This document shows positions 1 through 9,400 of a DNA stretch of 64,000 nt, one piece after another (position 1 is the first letter of the stretch; each line of letters starts with the position of its first letter). Location: assembly GCF_001750725.1 (NCBI RefSeq), contig NZ_CP017279.1, forward strand, positions 1,674,001 through 1,738,000, read 5' to 3'. The DNA comes from Enterobacter ludwigii (GTDB lineage: Bacteria; Pseudomonadota; Gammaproteobacteria; Enterobacterales; Enterobacteriaceae). The position numbers and the translations under genes are program-made. Under the pieces are notes generated by a model that made no database searches, was not told the DNA's origin, and saw nothing but the letters and a program-made list of their open reading frames with translations.

Positions 1-259
1 CTGGTGCCAATCACATTCACTTTCACCCTGTTGCCCCCTGTTGAAGAAAAACCCTTAAAGCATAGCGTTTTCATCTTGTTAACGAAACGCTATTTCGGCG
101 GGTCAGTTTACGTCGAAGAGTGATCTCCCGCTTTTAATTTGCCTTATGGCGTTTATTTGCAGGGTGCTACAAAAACGCACCGATAAATATTTTCATTTTT
201 ATTACATCGAATGCATTTTAAAAATAAAAAATACTAAATACAGGGTATTCCGGAACGCA

Positions 260-286
260 TAACTTTCGTAGAGAATATGCCGACAG
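260..286 (+). promoter_or_regulatory. Candidate sigma-28 (FliA) promoter of the Aer-like receptor
   Basis: TAACTTTC at 260-267, an 11-base spacer, then GCCGACAG at 279-286. The FliA consensus is TAAAGTTT-N11-GCCGATAA, so the spacing is exact and the -10 element differs at two of eight positions. It lies about 80 bases before the proposed start of a chemoreceptor gene, the usual class of FliA target. The rest of 1-351 is AT-rich and shows no gene. Assignment is by motif only. Confidence 0.5.
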
Positions 287-369
287 TAAAAATAAAAAAC
301 CAAACCTTTCAAACTTGCCTGAATGTTTAACGGACTCTTTTTTATTGATATATGACCATGGGGTTACTG

Positions 370-1905
370 ATGCGGAATAACACTCCCGTTACACAAAACG
401 AGTATTTACTTAACGAAGGTTCGACGCTTATGTCGACCACCAATACGCACAGCCATATTACCTATGCGAACTCTGCCTTTATTGACGCCAGCGGCTATAA
501 AGAAGAGAGTCTTCTCGGTGAGCCGCATAATCTTATTCGCCATCCCGACATGCCTGCCGAGGCGTTTGGCGACATGTGGTTTACCCTGCAACAGGGTGAG
601 ACCTGGACGGGGCTGGTCAAGAACCGCCGCCTGAACGGCGATCACTACTGGGTGCGCGCAAACGTCACCCCGGTTTATCAGAATGAAACGTTAACCGGCT
701 ATATTTCTGTGCGAAATATTCCTTCGCGTGAAGAGATTGCTGTCAGTGAAAAACGGTATGAGAAAGTGCGCAATAATGAATTAAAACATCACCGCTTTTA
801 TAAAGGCCTGTTTGTTCGCCACGGTCTGTTCTCTTTTACGTCGCTGTTTAAACGCCTCAGCACCAGTAAAAGGATCCATCTTGGTATTGCGATAACCGCC
901 CTGCTCGCTTGTCTGCAGCTGTTTATATTTGCCGATCGTATTGTTGAGACTGTAGGTCTGGCTCTGCTATTTATTGCCCTGGCCGTTTATCTTCATGCGC
1001 AAATTGCGAAGCCGGTTAAATCCATTGTCCAGCAAATGCAGCGGGTGGTTTCAGGACGTAAAGCGGACTATTACCATTTTGACCGCGTCGATGAAATCGG
1101 CCTGATGATGCGCATGGTGAATCAGTCGGGTCTGAACCTCCATTCGCTGGTGGACGATGTCGGTGCGCAAATCAGCGGTATAAGTACAATCAGCCAGCAG
1201 GTGGCGAAAGAAGGTATGGCATTACAAACGCGTACCGAAGAAACCGCAGACTTTCTGCAGCAAACGGCCTCAGCCGTGGAAGAAATTGCCAGCGCAGTTC
1301 AGCAGACGGCTGAAACGGCGAAAGACGCGATCCTGATGGCAGATCGCACCCGCACCAGCGCTCACCGCGGTGAAGCAATGATGAAAGAGACTATCGGCAT
1401 GATGCAGTCCGTGTCGCAGGATAACAGCCAGATCGTCGACATCATCAGCGTCATCGATCGTATCGCCTTCCAGACCAATATTCTGGCGCTGAACGCGGCC
1501 GTTGAAGCGGCGCGTGCGGGTGATGCCGGACGCGGTTTTGCGGTCGTGGCGGCCGAAGTCCGCAACCTTGCCCAGCACTCTGCCACGGCGGCCAAAGAGA
1601 TCAAAACGCTTATAGAGAAAAACGTTTCCAGCGTGAACGCCGGCGTGGAGAAGGTCGAGCAAACTGAATCGCAGCTCACGGTGATGATTGGCAATGTCAT
1701 GGAGATGTCTTCTCTGATTAAGGAGATAGGCCACGCCACGCAGGAGCAAACGCAGGCGCTGACCCTGATTAACGCGTCCATCTCCCGCATCGGTACAATG
1801 ATCCAAAACAATACCGGTATGGTGGATAACGTGACGGACGCCGCACACCATCTGACGCAGCGTACGACCCGCCTGCAACAGGCGATTGCCGTTTTTGGCG
1901 GTTGA
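370..1905 (+). CDS. Aer-like PAS-containing methyl-accepting chemotaxis protein
   Basis: A membrane chemoreceptor resembling the aerotaxis/redox receptor Aer. The N-terminal 120 residues form a PAS domain with Aer-type motifs (RHPDMP, MWFTL, VKNRR, GDHYWVRAN). In Aer this domain binds FAD. Two closely spaced hydrophobic segments near residues 170-205 give the membrane hairpin typical of Aer, which has no periplasmic sensor domain. A HAMP-like linker follows, and then the cytoplasmic signalling domain with the conserved hairpin tip [15 protein letters not shown]. No NWETF-type receptor tail is seen. I chose the ATG at 370 (511 residues) because it aligns with the Aer N-terminus and has GGGG ahead of it; ATGs at 352 and 358 are also in frame. 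It stands alone, with a candidate FliA promoter upstream. Aerotaxis or redox sensing is inferred from the domain layout; a true Aer may also exist elsewhere in the genome. Confidence 0.88.
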   Translation: MRNNTPVTQNEYLLNEGSTLMSTTNTHSHITYANSAFIDASGYKEESLLGEPHNLIRHPDMPAEAFGDMWFTLQQGETWTGLVKNRRLNGDHYWVRANVTPVYQNETLTGYISVRNIPSREEIAVSEKRYEKVRNNELKHHRFYKGLFVRHGLFSFTSLFKRLSTSKRIHLGIAITALLACLQLFIFADRIVETVGLALLFIALAVYLHAQIAKPVKSIVQQMQRVVSGRKADYYHFDRVDEIGLMMRMVNQSGLNLHSLVDDVGAQISGISTISQQVAKEGMALQTRTEETADFLQQTASAVEEIASAVQQTAETAKDAILMADRTRTSAHRGEAMMKETIGMMQSVSQDNSQIVDIISVIDRIAFQTNILALNAAVEAARAGDAGRGFAVVAAEVRNLAQHSATAAKEIKTLIEKNVSSVNAGVEKVEQTESQLTVMIGNVMEMSSLIKEIGHATQEQTQALTLINASISRIGTMIQNNTGMVDNVTDAAHHLTQRTTRLQQAIAVFGG

Positions 1906-1961
1906 GCAAAGGCGCCGTTATGCGCTGGTTGCTTTGCGCAATCATTAAGCGAAACTGATGA

Positions 1962-2262
1962 TTAAAGCACCACTTCATTAATGGATTTGTCTAAAAACTC
2001 ACCGCTATTCAGCGTGTTGTGATCCCCGTCTGCTCTGACCACACGATTTCCTTCGACGTGCATCACTTTCGGCACGGTTATATTTTGCGTCGCTTATGAA
2101 TTGCAGGTAGGATGCCTCGCCATGTTTCGCCTTATCCATACGCAGAATGACTGGGAAGGCAACATGTGTTTGCGCAGAAGCAATCGTTTGTATTGCACTC
2201 TGCCAGGCAGGACTATCACGATAATGGTTCAGACAGGCAAACAGGTAACTCAATGAAAACAA
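1962..2262 (-). pseudogene. Frameshifted C-terminal remnant of an unrecognised gene
   Basis: On the minus strand a reading frame starts around 2262 and runs through PVILRMDKAKHGEASYLQF. Near 2080 it changes frame: the natural continuation (KVMHVEGNRVVRADGDHN, ending in KSINEVVL and a TAA at 1962-1964) is in the next frame. Together they read as one protein tail of about 95 residues broken by a single frameshift. The 5' end overlaps the ansP start, so the beginning of the gene is gone. I do not recognise the family. Confidence 0.45.
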
Positions 2263-3749
2263 GCAATAAAAGCGCAGCCGATCATCACGCTGCTAAACGT
2301 CGCTGGTTAAACTCCCATGAAGAGGGCTACCACAAAGCGATGGGCAACCGTCAGGTTCAAATGATCGCCATCGGCGGCGCTATCGGAACGGGTCTGTTTT
2401 TAGGTGCTGGCGCTCGTCTGCAGATGGCTGGCCCGGCTCTCGCCCTGGTCTATCTGGTGTGCGGGATCTTTTCTTTCTTCATTCTTCGTGCATTGGGCGA
2501 ACTGGTACTGCATCGCCCTTCCAGCGGCAGTTTTGTCTCTTATGCCCGCGAATTCCTCGGTGAAAAAGCGGCCTACGTTGCTGGATGGATGTACTTCGTC
2601 AACTGGGCAATGACCGGTATTGTCGATATCACCGCCGTCGCGCTTTACATGCACTACTGGGGCGCGTTTGGTGATGTGCCACAATGGGTGTTTGCGCTGG
2701 GCGCACTGGCCATTGTCGGCACCATGAACATGATCGGCGTGAAGTGGTTCGCGGAGATGGAGTTCTGGTTCGCGCTGGTAAAAGTGCTGGCCATCGTGGT
2801 GTTCCTGGTCGTGGGTACGGTGTTCCTCGGTAGCGGTAAACCGCTTGATGGCAATGCCACCGGTTTCCACCTGATCACTGATAACGGCGGTTTCTTCCCG
2901 CATGGCCTGCTGCCTGCGCTGGTGCTGGTTCAGGGTGTGGTGTTCGCCTTCGCGTCCATTGAGCTGGTCGGCACCGCGGCGGGTGAATGTAAAGACCCAC
3001 AGACCATGGTACCTAAAGCCATTAACAGCGTTATCTGGCGTATCGGTCTCTTTTATGTTGGTTCCGTGGTGCTGCTGGTTCTGCTGCTGCCGTGGAACGC
3101 CTATCAGGCGGGTCAAAGCCCGTTTGTGACCTTCTTCTCTAAACTGGGCGTGCCTTATGTTGGCAGCATCATGAATATCGTGGTGCTGACGGCTGCGCTC
3201 TCCAGTCTGAACTCGGGTCTTTACTCTACCGGTCGTATCCTGCGCTCCATGTCGATGGGCGGTTCGGCGCCGAAATTCATGTCGAAGATGAGCCGTCAGC
3301 ATGTGCCTTACGCGGGCATTCTGGCGACGCTGGTGGTGTATGTCTTCGGCGTGTTCCTGAACTACCTGGTACCGTCTCAGGTATTCGAAATCGTGCTGAA
3401 CGTTGCCGCGCTCGGCATCATCGCCTCCTGGGCCTTTATCGTGGTCTGCCAGATGCGTCTGCGCAAAGCGATCAAAGAAGGCAAAGCCGCTGAAGTCAGC
3501 TTTAAGCTGCCGGGCGCACCGGTGACCTCCTGGCTCACCCTGCTGTTCCTGTTCAGCGTGCTGGTGCTGATGGCGTTTGATTACCCGAACGGTACCTACA
3601 CGATCGCCACCATTCCTCTGCTGGCCGTATTGCTGATTGCCGGCTGGTTTGGCGTGCGTAAACGCGTACAAGAAATTCACAGCACGGCGCCGGTTCATCC
3701 TGATGATGCCAAACACGACGCCCCGCTGGTTGAAGAGACGTCGCGTTAA
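2253..3749 (+). CDS. ansP: L-asparagine permease AnsP
   Basis: An amino-acid/polyamine/organocation superfamily permease that imports L-asparagine across the inner membrane. The protein is 498 residues with about 12 hydrophobic segments. The family loop GGAIGTGLFLGAG lies near residue 40, and the sequence follows E. coli AnsP closely throughout (HEEGYHKAMGNRQVQMIA near the start, CKDPQTMVPKAINSV in the middle). The frame is open further upstream to 2166, but the ATG at 2253 is preceded by AGGTAACTCA and matches the N-terminal length of AnsP. It is followed by a strong hairpin terminator and converges on yncE, as in E. coli, where ansP, yncE and yncD are neighbours. Confidence 0.96.
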   Translation: MKTSNKSAADHHAAKRRWLNSHEEGYHKAMGNRQVQMIAIGGAIGTGLFLGAGARLQMAGPALALVYLVCGIFSFFILRALGELVLHRPSSGSFVSYAREFLGEKAAYVAGWMYFVNWAMTGIVDITAVALYMHYWGAFGDVPQWVFALGALAIVGTMNMIGVKWFAEMEFWFALVKVLAIVVFLVVGTVFLGSGKPLDGNATGFHLITDNGGFFPHGLLPALVLVQGVVFAFASIELVGTAAGECKDPQTMVPKAINSVIWRIGLFYVGSVVLLVLLLPWNAYQAGQSPFVTFFSKLGVPYVGSIMNIVVLTAALSSLNSGLYSTGRILRSMSMGGSAPKFMSKMSRQHVPYAGILATLVVYVFGVFLNYLVPSQVFEIVLNVAALGIIASWAFIVVCQMRLRKAIKEGKAAEVSFKLPGAPVTSWLTLLFLFSVLVLMAFDYPNGTYTIATIPLLAVLLIAGWFGVRKRVQEIHSTAPVHPDDAKHDAPLVEETSR

Positions 3750-3770
3750 TATCGACCTGCTGGTTAATAC

Positions 3771-3799
3771 AAAGGGAAGGCATTGCGCCTTCCCTTTTT
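3771..3799. terminator. Bidirectional terminator between ansP and yncE
   Basis: AAAGGGAAGGC (3771-3781) pairs perfectly with GCCTTCCCTTT (3787-3797) around a five-base loop. T residues follow on the plus strand and T residues of the opposite arm on the minus strand, so it can end both convergent genes. Confidence 0.85.
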
Positions 3800-3820
3800 C
3801 TTTGTGTTGAGGAGCGAAAC

Positions 3821-4882
3821 TTAGAGCGTGATACGAATCACGTCATCAGGCTGGGTGGCTTCCTGCTGACGGGTCGATTTTTGTTTTACCGTCACATACA
3901 GGGTTTTGCCATCCGCTGAGAGCGCCAGACTGTTCGGGTAGACCGGGGTGTCGAAGGTTTTGGTAACGTTGTAGGTTTTCGCGTCGATTACGCTCACCTT
4001 ACCCGCTTCACGGTGCGTCACATACGCTTCGTTGCGCGCCGGGTTAAACAGAACGGCTAGCGATTCAGGCACGGCAATTTTCTTGATGACGCTGCCGTCC
4101 TTCAGATTCACCACCAGCACTTCCGGCTGCTTTGAGTCGGTTAAGAACGCACGCTGTCCGGCGGTATCCAGGCTCAGATTCAGGTAGAAGTGCTCCTTAC
4201 CGTCGTCCTGCACTTTTTTACGGCTGAGGATTTTATGGGTTGCCGTATCAATCGTCACCAGTTCGCCATCAGCATTGGTGGTGTAAAGACGTTTTGCCTT
4301 CGCATCCAGCGCCAGGCCGGTACTGAATTTACCGGTACTGCCGATGGTCTCTTTCAGCTTCAGCGTTGCACCATCCACCACCCAAATCGCGCTCTCCTGG
4401 CCTACGCCGGTGATGTAAACCGTGTTTGCGCTGTCATCGGCCACCAGCTGGCGCGGCTGCAGCGGTTTGACGGTTTCACTGCGCTGACGGTTATCCAGCA
4501 CCAGTCGCCCTTTCACCTCACCCGTTTTGGCATCAATCGCGGTTACCGCGCCGTTGATGGTGTTACCAAACCACAGCGTCTGGGTGGCATTATCAAGGGT
4601 GGCACCGAACGGTTTGAGATCGTTATGAATGACCTGCGTCACGTCCAGCGTGACCGGGTCAAGGCGATAGACAATCCCGCCTTTGTCCGTTTTGCGGCTC
4701 TGCGATGTCGCGACCCACAGCGCATTCTCCTGCTGGCTCACGGCCATTTCATATGCGCCTTTCCCTACCGCTTTGCGCAACATCTCTTCGGCAGCATGAA
4801 CCTGGAAGGTTCCGGCAAACAGTAACGCCCCTGACAGCAGAGACATACTCAGGCGCGGCGAGCACAGATGACGTAAAGACAT
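3821..4882 (-). CDS. yncE: YncE, secreted beta-propeller protein
   Basis: A periplasmic seven-bladed beta-propeller of 353 residues, the same length as E. coli YncE. An N-terminal signal peptide ends near VHAAEEM. YVTN/NHL-like blade repeats follow (GVVYRLDP-type, AVTAIDAKTGEV, VSVIDAKTYNV, NSLALSADGKTLYV). E. coli YncE has been reported to bind DNA and to respond to iron; its physiological role is not established. The ATG at 4882 is used because AGGAATTGTT lies just before it and the signal peptide begins there; an upstream in-frame start at 4924 would add 14 residues that do not look like a signal sequence. It is divergent from yncD across a shared region carrying a Fur-like box, so joint iron regulation is likely. 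Confidence 0.93.
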   Translation of the reverse strand: MSLRHLCSPRLSMSLLSGALLFAGTFQVHAAEEMLRKAVGKGAYEMAVSQQENALWVATSQSRKTDKGGIVYRLDPVTLDVTQVIHNDLKPFGATLDNATQTLWFGNTINGAVTAIDAKTGEVKGRLVLDNRQRSETVKPLQPRQLVADDSANTVYITGVGQESAIWVVDGATLKLKETIGSTGKFSTGLALDAKAKRLYTTNADGELVTIDTATHKILSRKKVQDDGKEHFYLNLSLDTAGQRAFLTDSKQPEVLVVNLKDGSVIKKIAVPESLAVLFNPARNEAYVTHREAGKVSVIDAKTYNVTKTFDTPVYPNSLALSADGKTLYVTVKQKSTRQQEATQPDDVIRITL

Positions 4883-4957
4883 AACAATTCCTTTTTTGAA
4901 CACAGGGTTTACTGCTGACATCACTTCCGGCAGGCAACGTCATGGCATTGCCGTTTT

Positions 4958-4979
4958 GATAATGAGAATAGTAATCATT
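4958..4979. promoter_or_regulatory. Fur box between yncE and yncD
   Basis: GATAATGAGAATAGTAATCATT closely resembles the Fur consensus GATAATGATAATCATTATC, with the ATAATGA-type half sites conserved. It sits between divergent yncE (start 4882) and yncD (start 5124), the latter a TonB-dependent receptor, as expected of an iron-regulated pair. Confidence 0.7.
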
Positions 4980-5123
4980 TATGAGTTAAATGTGGAGTTT
5001 TTCTTTCCTTCCCGGCCTTTCATTAACGCAATGTGCGGTTATAGTTTTCAAAAGATTTACAAAAGATTTAACATATATGGACATGTTCCATTTGGTACGT
5101 TTTTTCCATAACCGGTCTATTTC

Positions 5124-7238
5124 ATGAAAATCATTTCTGCCCGTAAGGCAACGCTTCCACTGCTGCTGGTTCCTGTTATCTCTGCGCCTCTCACTGCGAT
5201 GAGTGCCGATGAACAGACCATGATCGTCAGCGCCACGCCGCAAACCGTCTCGGAGCTCGATACCCCGGCGGCGGTTAGCGTCGTGAATGGCGAGGATATG
5301 CGTCATGCTGCGCCACGCATTAACCTGTCTGAATCTCTTGGCAGCGTGCCGGGACTGCAGATCCAGAACCGCCAGAACTATGCTCAGGATCTCCAGCTTT
5401 CAATGCGTGGGTTTGGTGCCCGCTCAACCTTCGGCGTGCGCGGTATCCGTATGTATGTCGACGGTATTCCGGCAACCATGCCGGATGGACAGGGACAAAC
5501 CTCCAATATCGATCTTTCCAGCGTGGACAGCGTAGAAGTGCTGCGCGGCCCCTTCTCTGCCCTTTATGGCAACGCCTCTGGCGGCGTGATCAACATGACG
5601 ACCCAGACCGGGCAGCAGCCGCCGACCATCGAGGCCAGCAGCTATTACGGCAGTTACGGTACCTGGCGCTATGGAATGAAAGCCACCGGCGCGATGGGTG
5701 ACGGGACGCATGCCGGGGATGTGGACTACACCGTGTCCACTACCCGTTTCACGACCAAAGGTTATCGCGACCACAGCGGCGCGCGGAAGAATCTCGCCAA
5801 CGCTAAACTGGGTGTTCGTATTGATGACGTGAGTAAGCTGACGCTGATTTTCAACAGCGTGGACATGAAAGCCAACGATCCGGGTGGACTGAGTACCCAG
5901 GAATGGCATGACAACCCTCGGCAGTCTCCGCGTGGCGATCAATACAATACGCGCAAGACCATCAAGCAGACCCAGGCTGGCCTGCGCTACGATCGTCAGC
6001 TCAGCACCCAGGACGATCTCAGCGTCATGATGTACGCCGGCGAACGTGAAATGACACAGTACCAGTCAATTCCTTATCAGCCTCAGCTGAGACCTTCCCA
6101 CTCCGGCGGCGTGATTGATATGCAGCGCCATTACCAGGGGATCGATACCCGCTGGACGCACCGTGGCGAACTGCTGGTTCCAGTAACCTTTACCACCGGT
6201 CTGAACTACGAAAACATGAGCGAAGATCGTCGCGGATACGAGAACTTCGTCATGAACAACGGCGTGCCGGAGTACGGCGTCAAGGGCGATAAACGTCGTA
6301 ACGAACGTAACCTGATGTGGAACGTCGACCCGTACCTGCAAACCAGCTGGCAGTTAACGCAGAAACTCTCCGTGGATGCCGGCGTCCGTTACAGCTCGGT
6401 CTGGTTTGACTCCAACGACCATTACGTGACCCCGGGCAACGGAGACGACAGCGGTGACGCAAGCTATCACAAGTGGCTCCCGGCCGGATCGGTGAAATAT
6501 GCCGTGACCGATGCGTGGAATCTCTATGCTGCGGCAGGTCGCGGGTTTGAAACGCCAACCATCAATGAGCTCTCTTATCGTGCGGATAACCAGGGCGGCC
6601 TCAACATTGGCCTGAAACCTTCCACGAACAATACCTATGAAGTGGGCAGCAAAACCCGTATCGGTAATGGTCTGCTGACGGCAGCGCTGTTCCGCACCGA
6701 TACGGATGACGAGATTGTCGTCGATGCCAGCGCTGGCGGTCGTACCAGCTATAAAAACGCCGGTAAAACCCGTCGTCAGGGGGTTGAAGTTTCCCTGGAT
6801 CAGCAGTTTGCTGAGAACTGGAAGCTGAAAATGGCGTGGACCTATCTGGACGCCACCTATCGTACCAACGTGTGCAGCACCGGCGACTGTAACGGCAACC
6901 GTATGCCAGGCATTGCCCGCAACATGGGTTATGCCTCGTTTGGCTGGCAGCCGGAAGAAGGCTGGTATGCGGGATCGGATGTGCGCTACATGAGCGATAT
7001 CATGGCGGATGACGAGAACACGGCGAAAGCCCCGTCCTACACGGTGGTTGGGCTGAATACCGGGTATAAATTCAACTACGGTAACTGGGGAATGGACGTC
7101 TTTGGTCGCGTCGATAACCTGTTCGATAAAGAGTATGTCGGATCGGTTATCGTGAATGAATCCAACGGGCGTTATTACGAACCTGCACCGGGCCGTAACT
7201 ACGGCGTAGGTCTGTCGGTCTCTTATCGCTTCGAGTAA
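5124..7238 (+). CDS. yncD: TonB-dependent outer membrane receptor YncD
   Basis: An outer-membrane TonB-dependent transporter of 704 residues, probably for an iron chelate. It has a signal peptide ending near TAMSA, a TonB-box-like stretch (EQTMIVSA) at the mature N-terminus, and a plug domain (residues about 45-160; VSVVNGEDM, QNRQNYAQDLQLSMRGFG, VEVLRGPFSALYGNASGGVIN). A 22-strand barrel follows, ending in an aromatic-rich last strand (YGVGLSVSYRFE). The C-terminal residue is E rather than the usual F, as one extra residue after YRF. The substrate is not established in E. coli. A Fur box lies upstream and a perfect hairpin terminator follows. Confidence 0.94.
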   Translation: MKIISARKATLPLLLVPVISAPLTAMSADEQTMIVSATPQTVSELDTPAAVSVVNGEDMRHAAPRINLSESLGSVPGLQIQNRQNYAQDLQLSMRGFGARSTFGVRGIRMYVDGIPATMPDGQGQTSNIDLSSVDSVEVLRGPFSALYGNASGGVINMTTQTGQQPPTIEASSYYGSYGTWRYGMKATGAMGDGTHAGDVDYTVSTTRFTTKGYRDHSGARKNLANAKLGVRIDDVSKLTLIFNSVDMKANDPGGLSTQEWHDNPRQSPRGDQYNTRKTIKQTQAGLRYDRQLSTQDDLSVMMYAGEREMTQYQSIPYQPQLRPSHSGGVIDMQRHYQGIDTRWTHRGELLVPVTFTTGLNYENMSEDRRGYENFVMNNGVPEYGVKGDKRRNERNLMWNVDPYLQTSWQLTQKLSVDAGVRYSSVWFDSNDHYVTPGNGDDSGDASYHKWLPAGSVKYAVTDAWNLYAAAGRGFETPTINELSYRADNQGGLNIGLKPSTNNTYEVGSKTRIGNGLLTAALFRTDTDDEIVVDASAGGRTSYKNAGKTRRQGVEVSLDQQFAENWKLKMAWTYLDATYRTNVCSTGDCNGNRMPGIARNMGYASFGWQPEEGWYAGSDVRYMSDIMADDENTAKAPSYTVVGLNTGYKFNYGNWGMDVFGRVDNLFDKEYVGSVIVNESNGRYYEPAPGRNYGVGLSVSYRFE

Positions 7239-7288
7239 GCAAAAAGCATTCTTTTTTGCTGAATATTATTTTTATAAATGGAATAACG

Positions 7289-7319
7289 CTCCTGATGGCA
7301 ATAAGCCATCAGGAGTATT
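7289..7319 (+). terminator. Terminator of yncD
   Basis: CTCCTGATGGC (7289-7299) and GCCATCAGGAG (7305-7315) form a perfect 11-base stem with a five-base loop, followed by TATTT. It also faces the 3' end of mcbR. Confidence 0.75.
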
Positions 7320-7371
7320 TAACCAGGAATATAATTCGCGGCAGGATATAGTCGCTCTGCTAAATAATCTC

Positions 7372-8040
7372 TCAGTTAAAATATTGTCGCTGTAAAAGCG
7401 TGTTCGCTTCATCAATCAACGTCTCTATCGCCTTCTGACTGCCATCAACATCTCTTCGCTCAAGCGCGGACAGGAGCTCGGCGTAGTGATAAGTCGACAC
7501 CTTGATGTCGTTAAGCTCCTGATGCAGATAGTTCATGCAAGGTCCAATACGCACCCATAGCTGCTCAATTAAGGCGCTGAGTGTCGGCATTTCCGCGTAC
7601 TGATAAAGCGTAAACCGAAAGATGCGGTTTGCATGCAGCGCCTGCTGAACGTGCCCGTTGCGCATGGCTTCATGGAATGTCTCTGATAACTTGCGCAACA
7701 CCTCCAGCTTATTTTCCGTCATATGCTGACAGGCGGCAGCTACCGCCATAGGCTCAAGCTGTTTCCTGATGGCGTTAATCTCGTTATAACGCTCAAGCGT
7801 GACCTCAGGAACCAGAAATGCCTGGGCTGGCGTGGCGTGCAATGCCCCAGACGACACCAGACGCAAAAGCGCCTCGCGAACCGGGGTAATACTGGTTCCT
7901 AATTTATCAGCAATTTCTTTGGTAATCAGTCGAGCGCCAGGTTTCAGTGAGCCTGTAATTAACGCGCCTTTCAAACTGAGTTCGACTTGCATGGTAAGAC
8001 TGATCCTTTGCGCTTTTTCTAAATGGTCCAAATCAAGCAT
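7372..8040 (-). CDS. mcbR: McbR-like GntR/FadR-family regulator
   Basis: A transcription factor with an N-terminal winged helix of the GntR type (KPGARLITKEIADKLG, ITPVREALLRLVS at residues about 30-65) and a C-terminal all-helical FCD effector domain. Length (222 residues) and position between yncD and curA match E. coli McbR, which represses mcbA and yncD-type targets and affects biofilm colanic acid. Identity to E. coli McbR is only moderate in the effector domain as I recall it. The ATG at 8040 has AGGA seven bases upstream; an in-frame TTG two codons earlier is less likely. The 250 bases upstream, shared with the 3' end of curA, are AT-rich and hold only its promoter region and the curA terminator. 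Confidence 0.82.
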   Translation of the reverse strand: MLDLDHLEKAQRISLTMQVELSLKGALITGSLKPGARLITKEIADKLGTSITPVREALLRLVSSGALHATPAQAFLVPEVTLERYNEINAIRKQLEPMAVAAACQHMTENKLEVLRKLSETFHEAMRNGHVQQALHANRIFRFTLYQYAEMPTLSALIEQLWVRIGPCMNYLHQELNDIKVSTYHYAELLSALERRDVDGSQKAIETLIDEANTLLQRQYFN

Positions 8041-8262
8041 GTTCAATTCCTGTAGCTAATACTTAATGCTATTTTTAAACGCCGTTTTTTATAAACGACG
8101 CTGTTCCGATATATCCTGTATCGTCATGCCTGGTGATGGGAAGTCTGTAAAAATGTCAAGAAATGCAAAATTTATTTTTTTTCGTTTTCGTGCTCATCTG
8201 AACGGAAGGCGCGAAAAGCCATGTCCAGTTAATTAAAGACAATATATCGTATCTTCACAAAT

Positions 8263-8290
8263 AAATATGGCGGGAAACCCCGCCATATTT
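8263..8290. terminator. Terminator of curA
   Basis: AAATATGGCGGG (8263-8274) pairs perfectly with CCCGCCATATTT (8279-8290) around AAAC. It lies five bases after the curA stop on the minus strand, with A/T flanks that give U-rich ends in both directions. Confidence 0.8.
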
Positions 8291-8294
8291 TAGA

Positions 8295-9335
8295 TTATTT
8301 ATTGTCACCCGCGACGCGAATCACGACTTTGCCGAAGTTTTTTCCTTCAAGAAGGCCAATCAGCGCCTCAGGCGCATTCTCCAGGCCGTCTGTGACCTGC
8401 TCACGGTAGTGAATTTTGCCTTCCTGCACCCAGCGCCCCATCTCATCCTGGAACTCCTTGATGCGATGGCCGTAGTCCTGAGCGATGATAAACCCCTGCA
8501 TACGAATACGTTTCTTCAGAATCGTCGCCATCAATAACGGCAAACGATCCGGCCCTTCCGGCAGACCCGTCGCATTGTAACCGCTCACCAGACCACATAC
8601 CGGTACGCGCGCTGAGGTGTTCAGTAAGGGCAACACGGCGTCAAAGACTTTCCCGCCGACGTTTTCATAATAAACATCAATCCCTTTCGGGCAGGCCTTT
8701 TCCAGCTGGGCCGCGAAGTCATCGGCATGGTGATCCAGGCACTGGTCAAACCCGAGCACCTCTACGGCATGGCGGCATTTTTCTGCACCACCGGCAACGC
8801 CGATCACCCGGCAACCTTTGATTTTACCGATCTGCCCGACCGTCGCACCAACCGGCCCCGTCGCCGCCGCAACCACCAGCGTTTCACCGGCTTTAGGCTG
8901 GCCGATGTCCAGTAGCCCCATATAGGCGGTAAACCCTGGCATACCCAGAATGCCCAGCGCCCACGAGGGGTGAGAAATATTATCGCCCAGTTTCACCAGG
9001 CCGCTGCCGTCTGAAATTTCATACTCCTGCCAGCCGCTGTAGCCCAGCACCCACTCACCCGGCGTATAGTCCGGATGGTTTGACTGCTCCACGCGACTGA
9101 CCGTTCCCCCCACCATGACCGCCCCAATTTCCACTGGCGGTGAATAGGAAGGTGCATCACTCATGCGCCCACGCATGTAAGGATCAAGCGACAGCCAGAC
9201 CGTGCGCAGCAAAAGCTGTCCTGCCTGAGGTTCAGGAACAGGCTGCTCTTCCAGACGAAAATTCTCCGCGACCGGCGCACCGTGCGGACGAGAAGCCAGA
9301 ACCCAGCGGCGATTTTGCGAAACAGATTGATTCAT
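8295..9335 (-). CDS. curA: NADPH-dependent curcumin reductase CurA
   Basis: A cytosolic medium-chain dehydrogenase/reductase of the zinc-independent leukotriene B4 dehydrogenase-like branch, reducing activated double bonds such as that of curcumin with NADPH. At 346 residues it matches E. coli CurA. Diagnostic stretches are RRWVLASRPHGAP at the N-terminus, SLDPYMRGRMSD, the nucleotide-binding loop VVAAATGPVGATVGQIGK (about residue 155) and YYENVGGKVFDAVLPL. The ATG at 9335 is preceded by AAGGAG at good spacing. The usual neighbours mcbR and mnaT are on either side, but an additional regulator gene is inserted between curA and mnaT. Confidence 0.95.
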   Translation of the reverse strand: MNQSVSQNRRWVLASRPHGAPVAENFRLEEQPVPEPQAGQLLLRTVWLSLDPYMRGRMSDAPSYSPPVEIGAVMVGGTVSRVEQSNHPDYTPGEWVLGYSGWQEYEISDGSGLVKLGDNISHPSWALGILGMPGFTAYMGLLDIGQPKAGETLVVAAATGPVGATVGQIGKIKGCRVIGVAGGAEKCRHAVEVLGFDQCLDHHADDFAAQLEKACPKGIDVYYENVGGKVFDAVLPLLNTSARVPVCGLVSGYNATGLPEGPDRLPLLMATILKKRIRMQGFIIAQDYGHRIKEFQDEMGRWVQEGKIHYREQVTDGLENAPEALIGLLEGKNFGKVVIRVAGDNK

Positions 9336-9400
9336 CAGGAACTCCTTCTGGTACAAATGTCATTAGAGCCTGGCTCATGATCGGCGTAAACGCTTTAACT

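Noticed and set aside
2400..3716. 438-residue open frame opposite ansP
   Set aside because: It is the antisense shadow of ansP: histidine/arginine/glutamine-rich composition and no start signal or domain.
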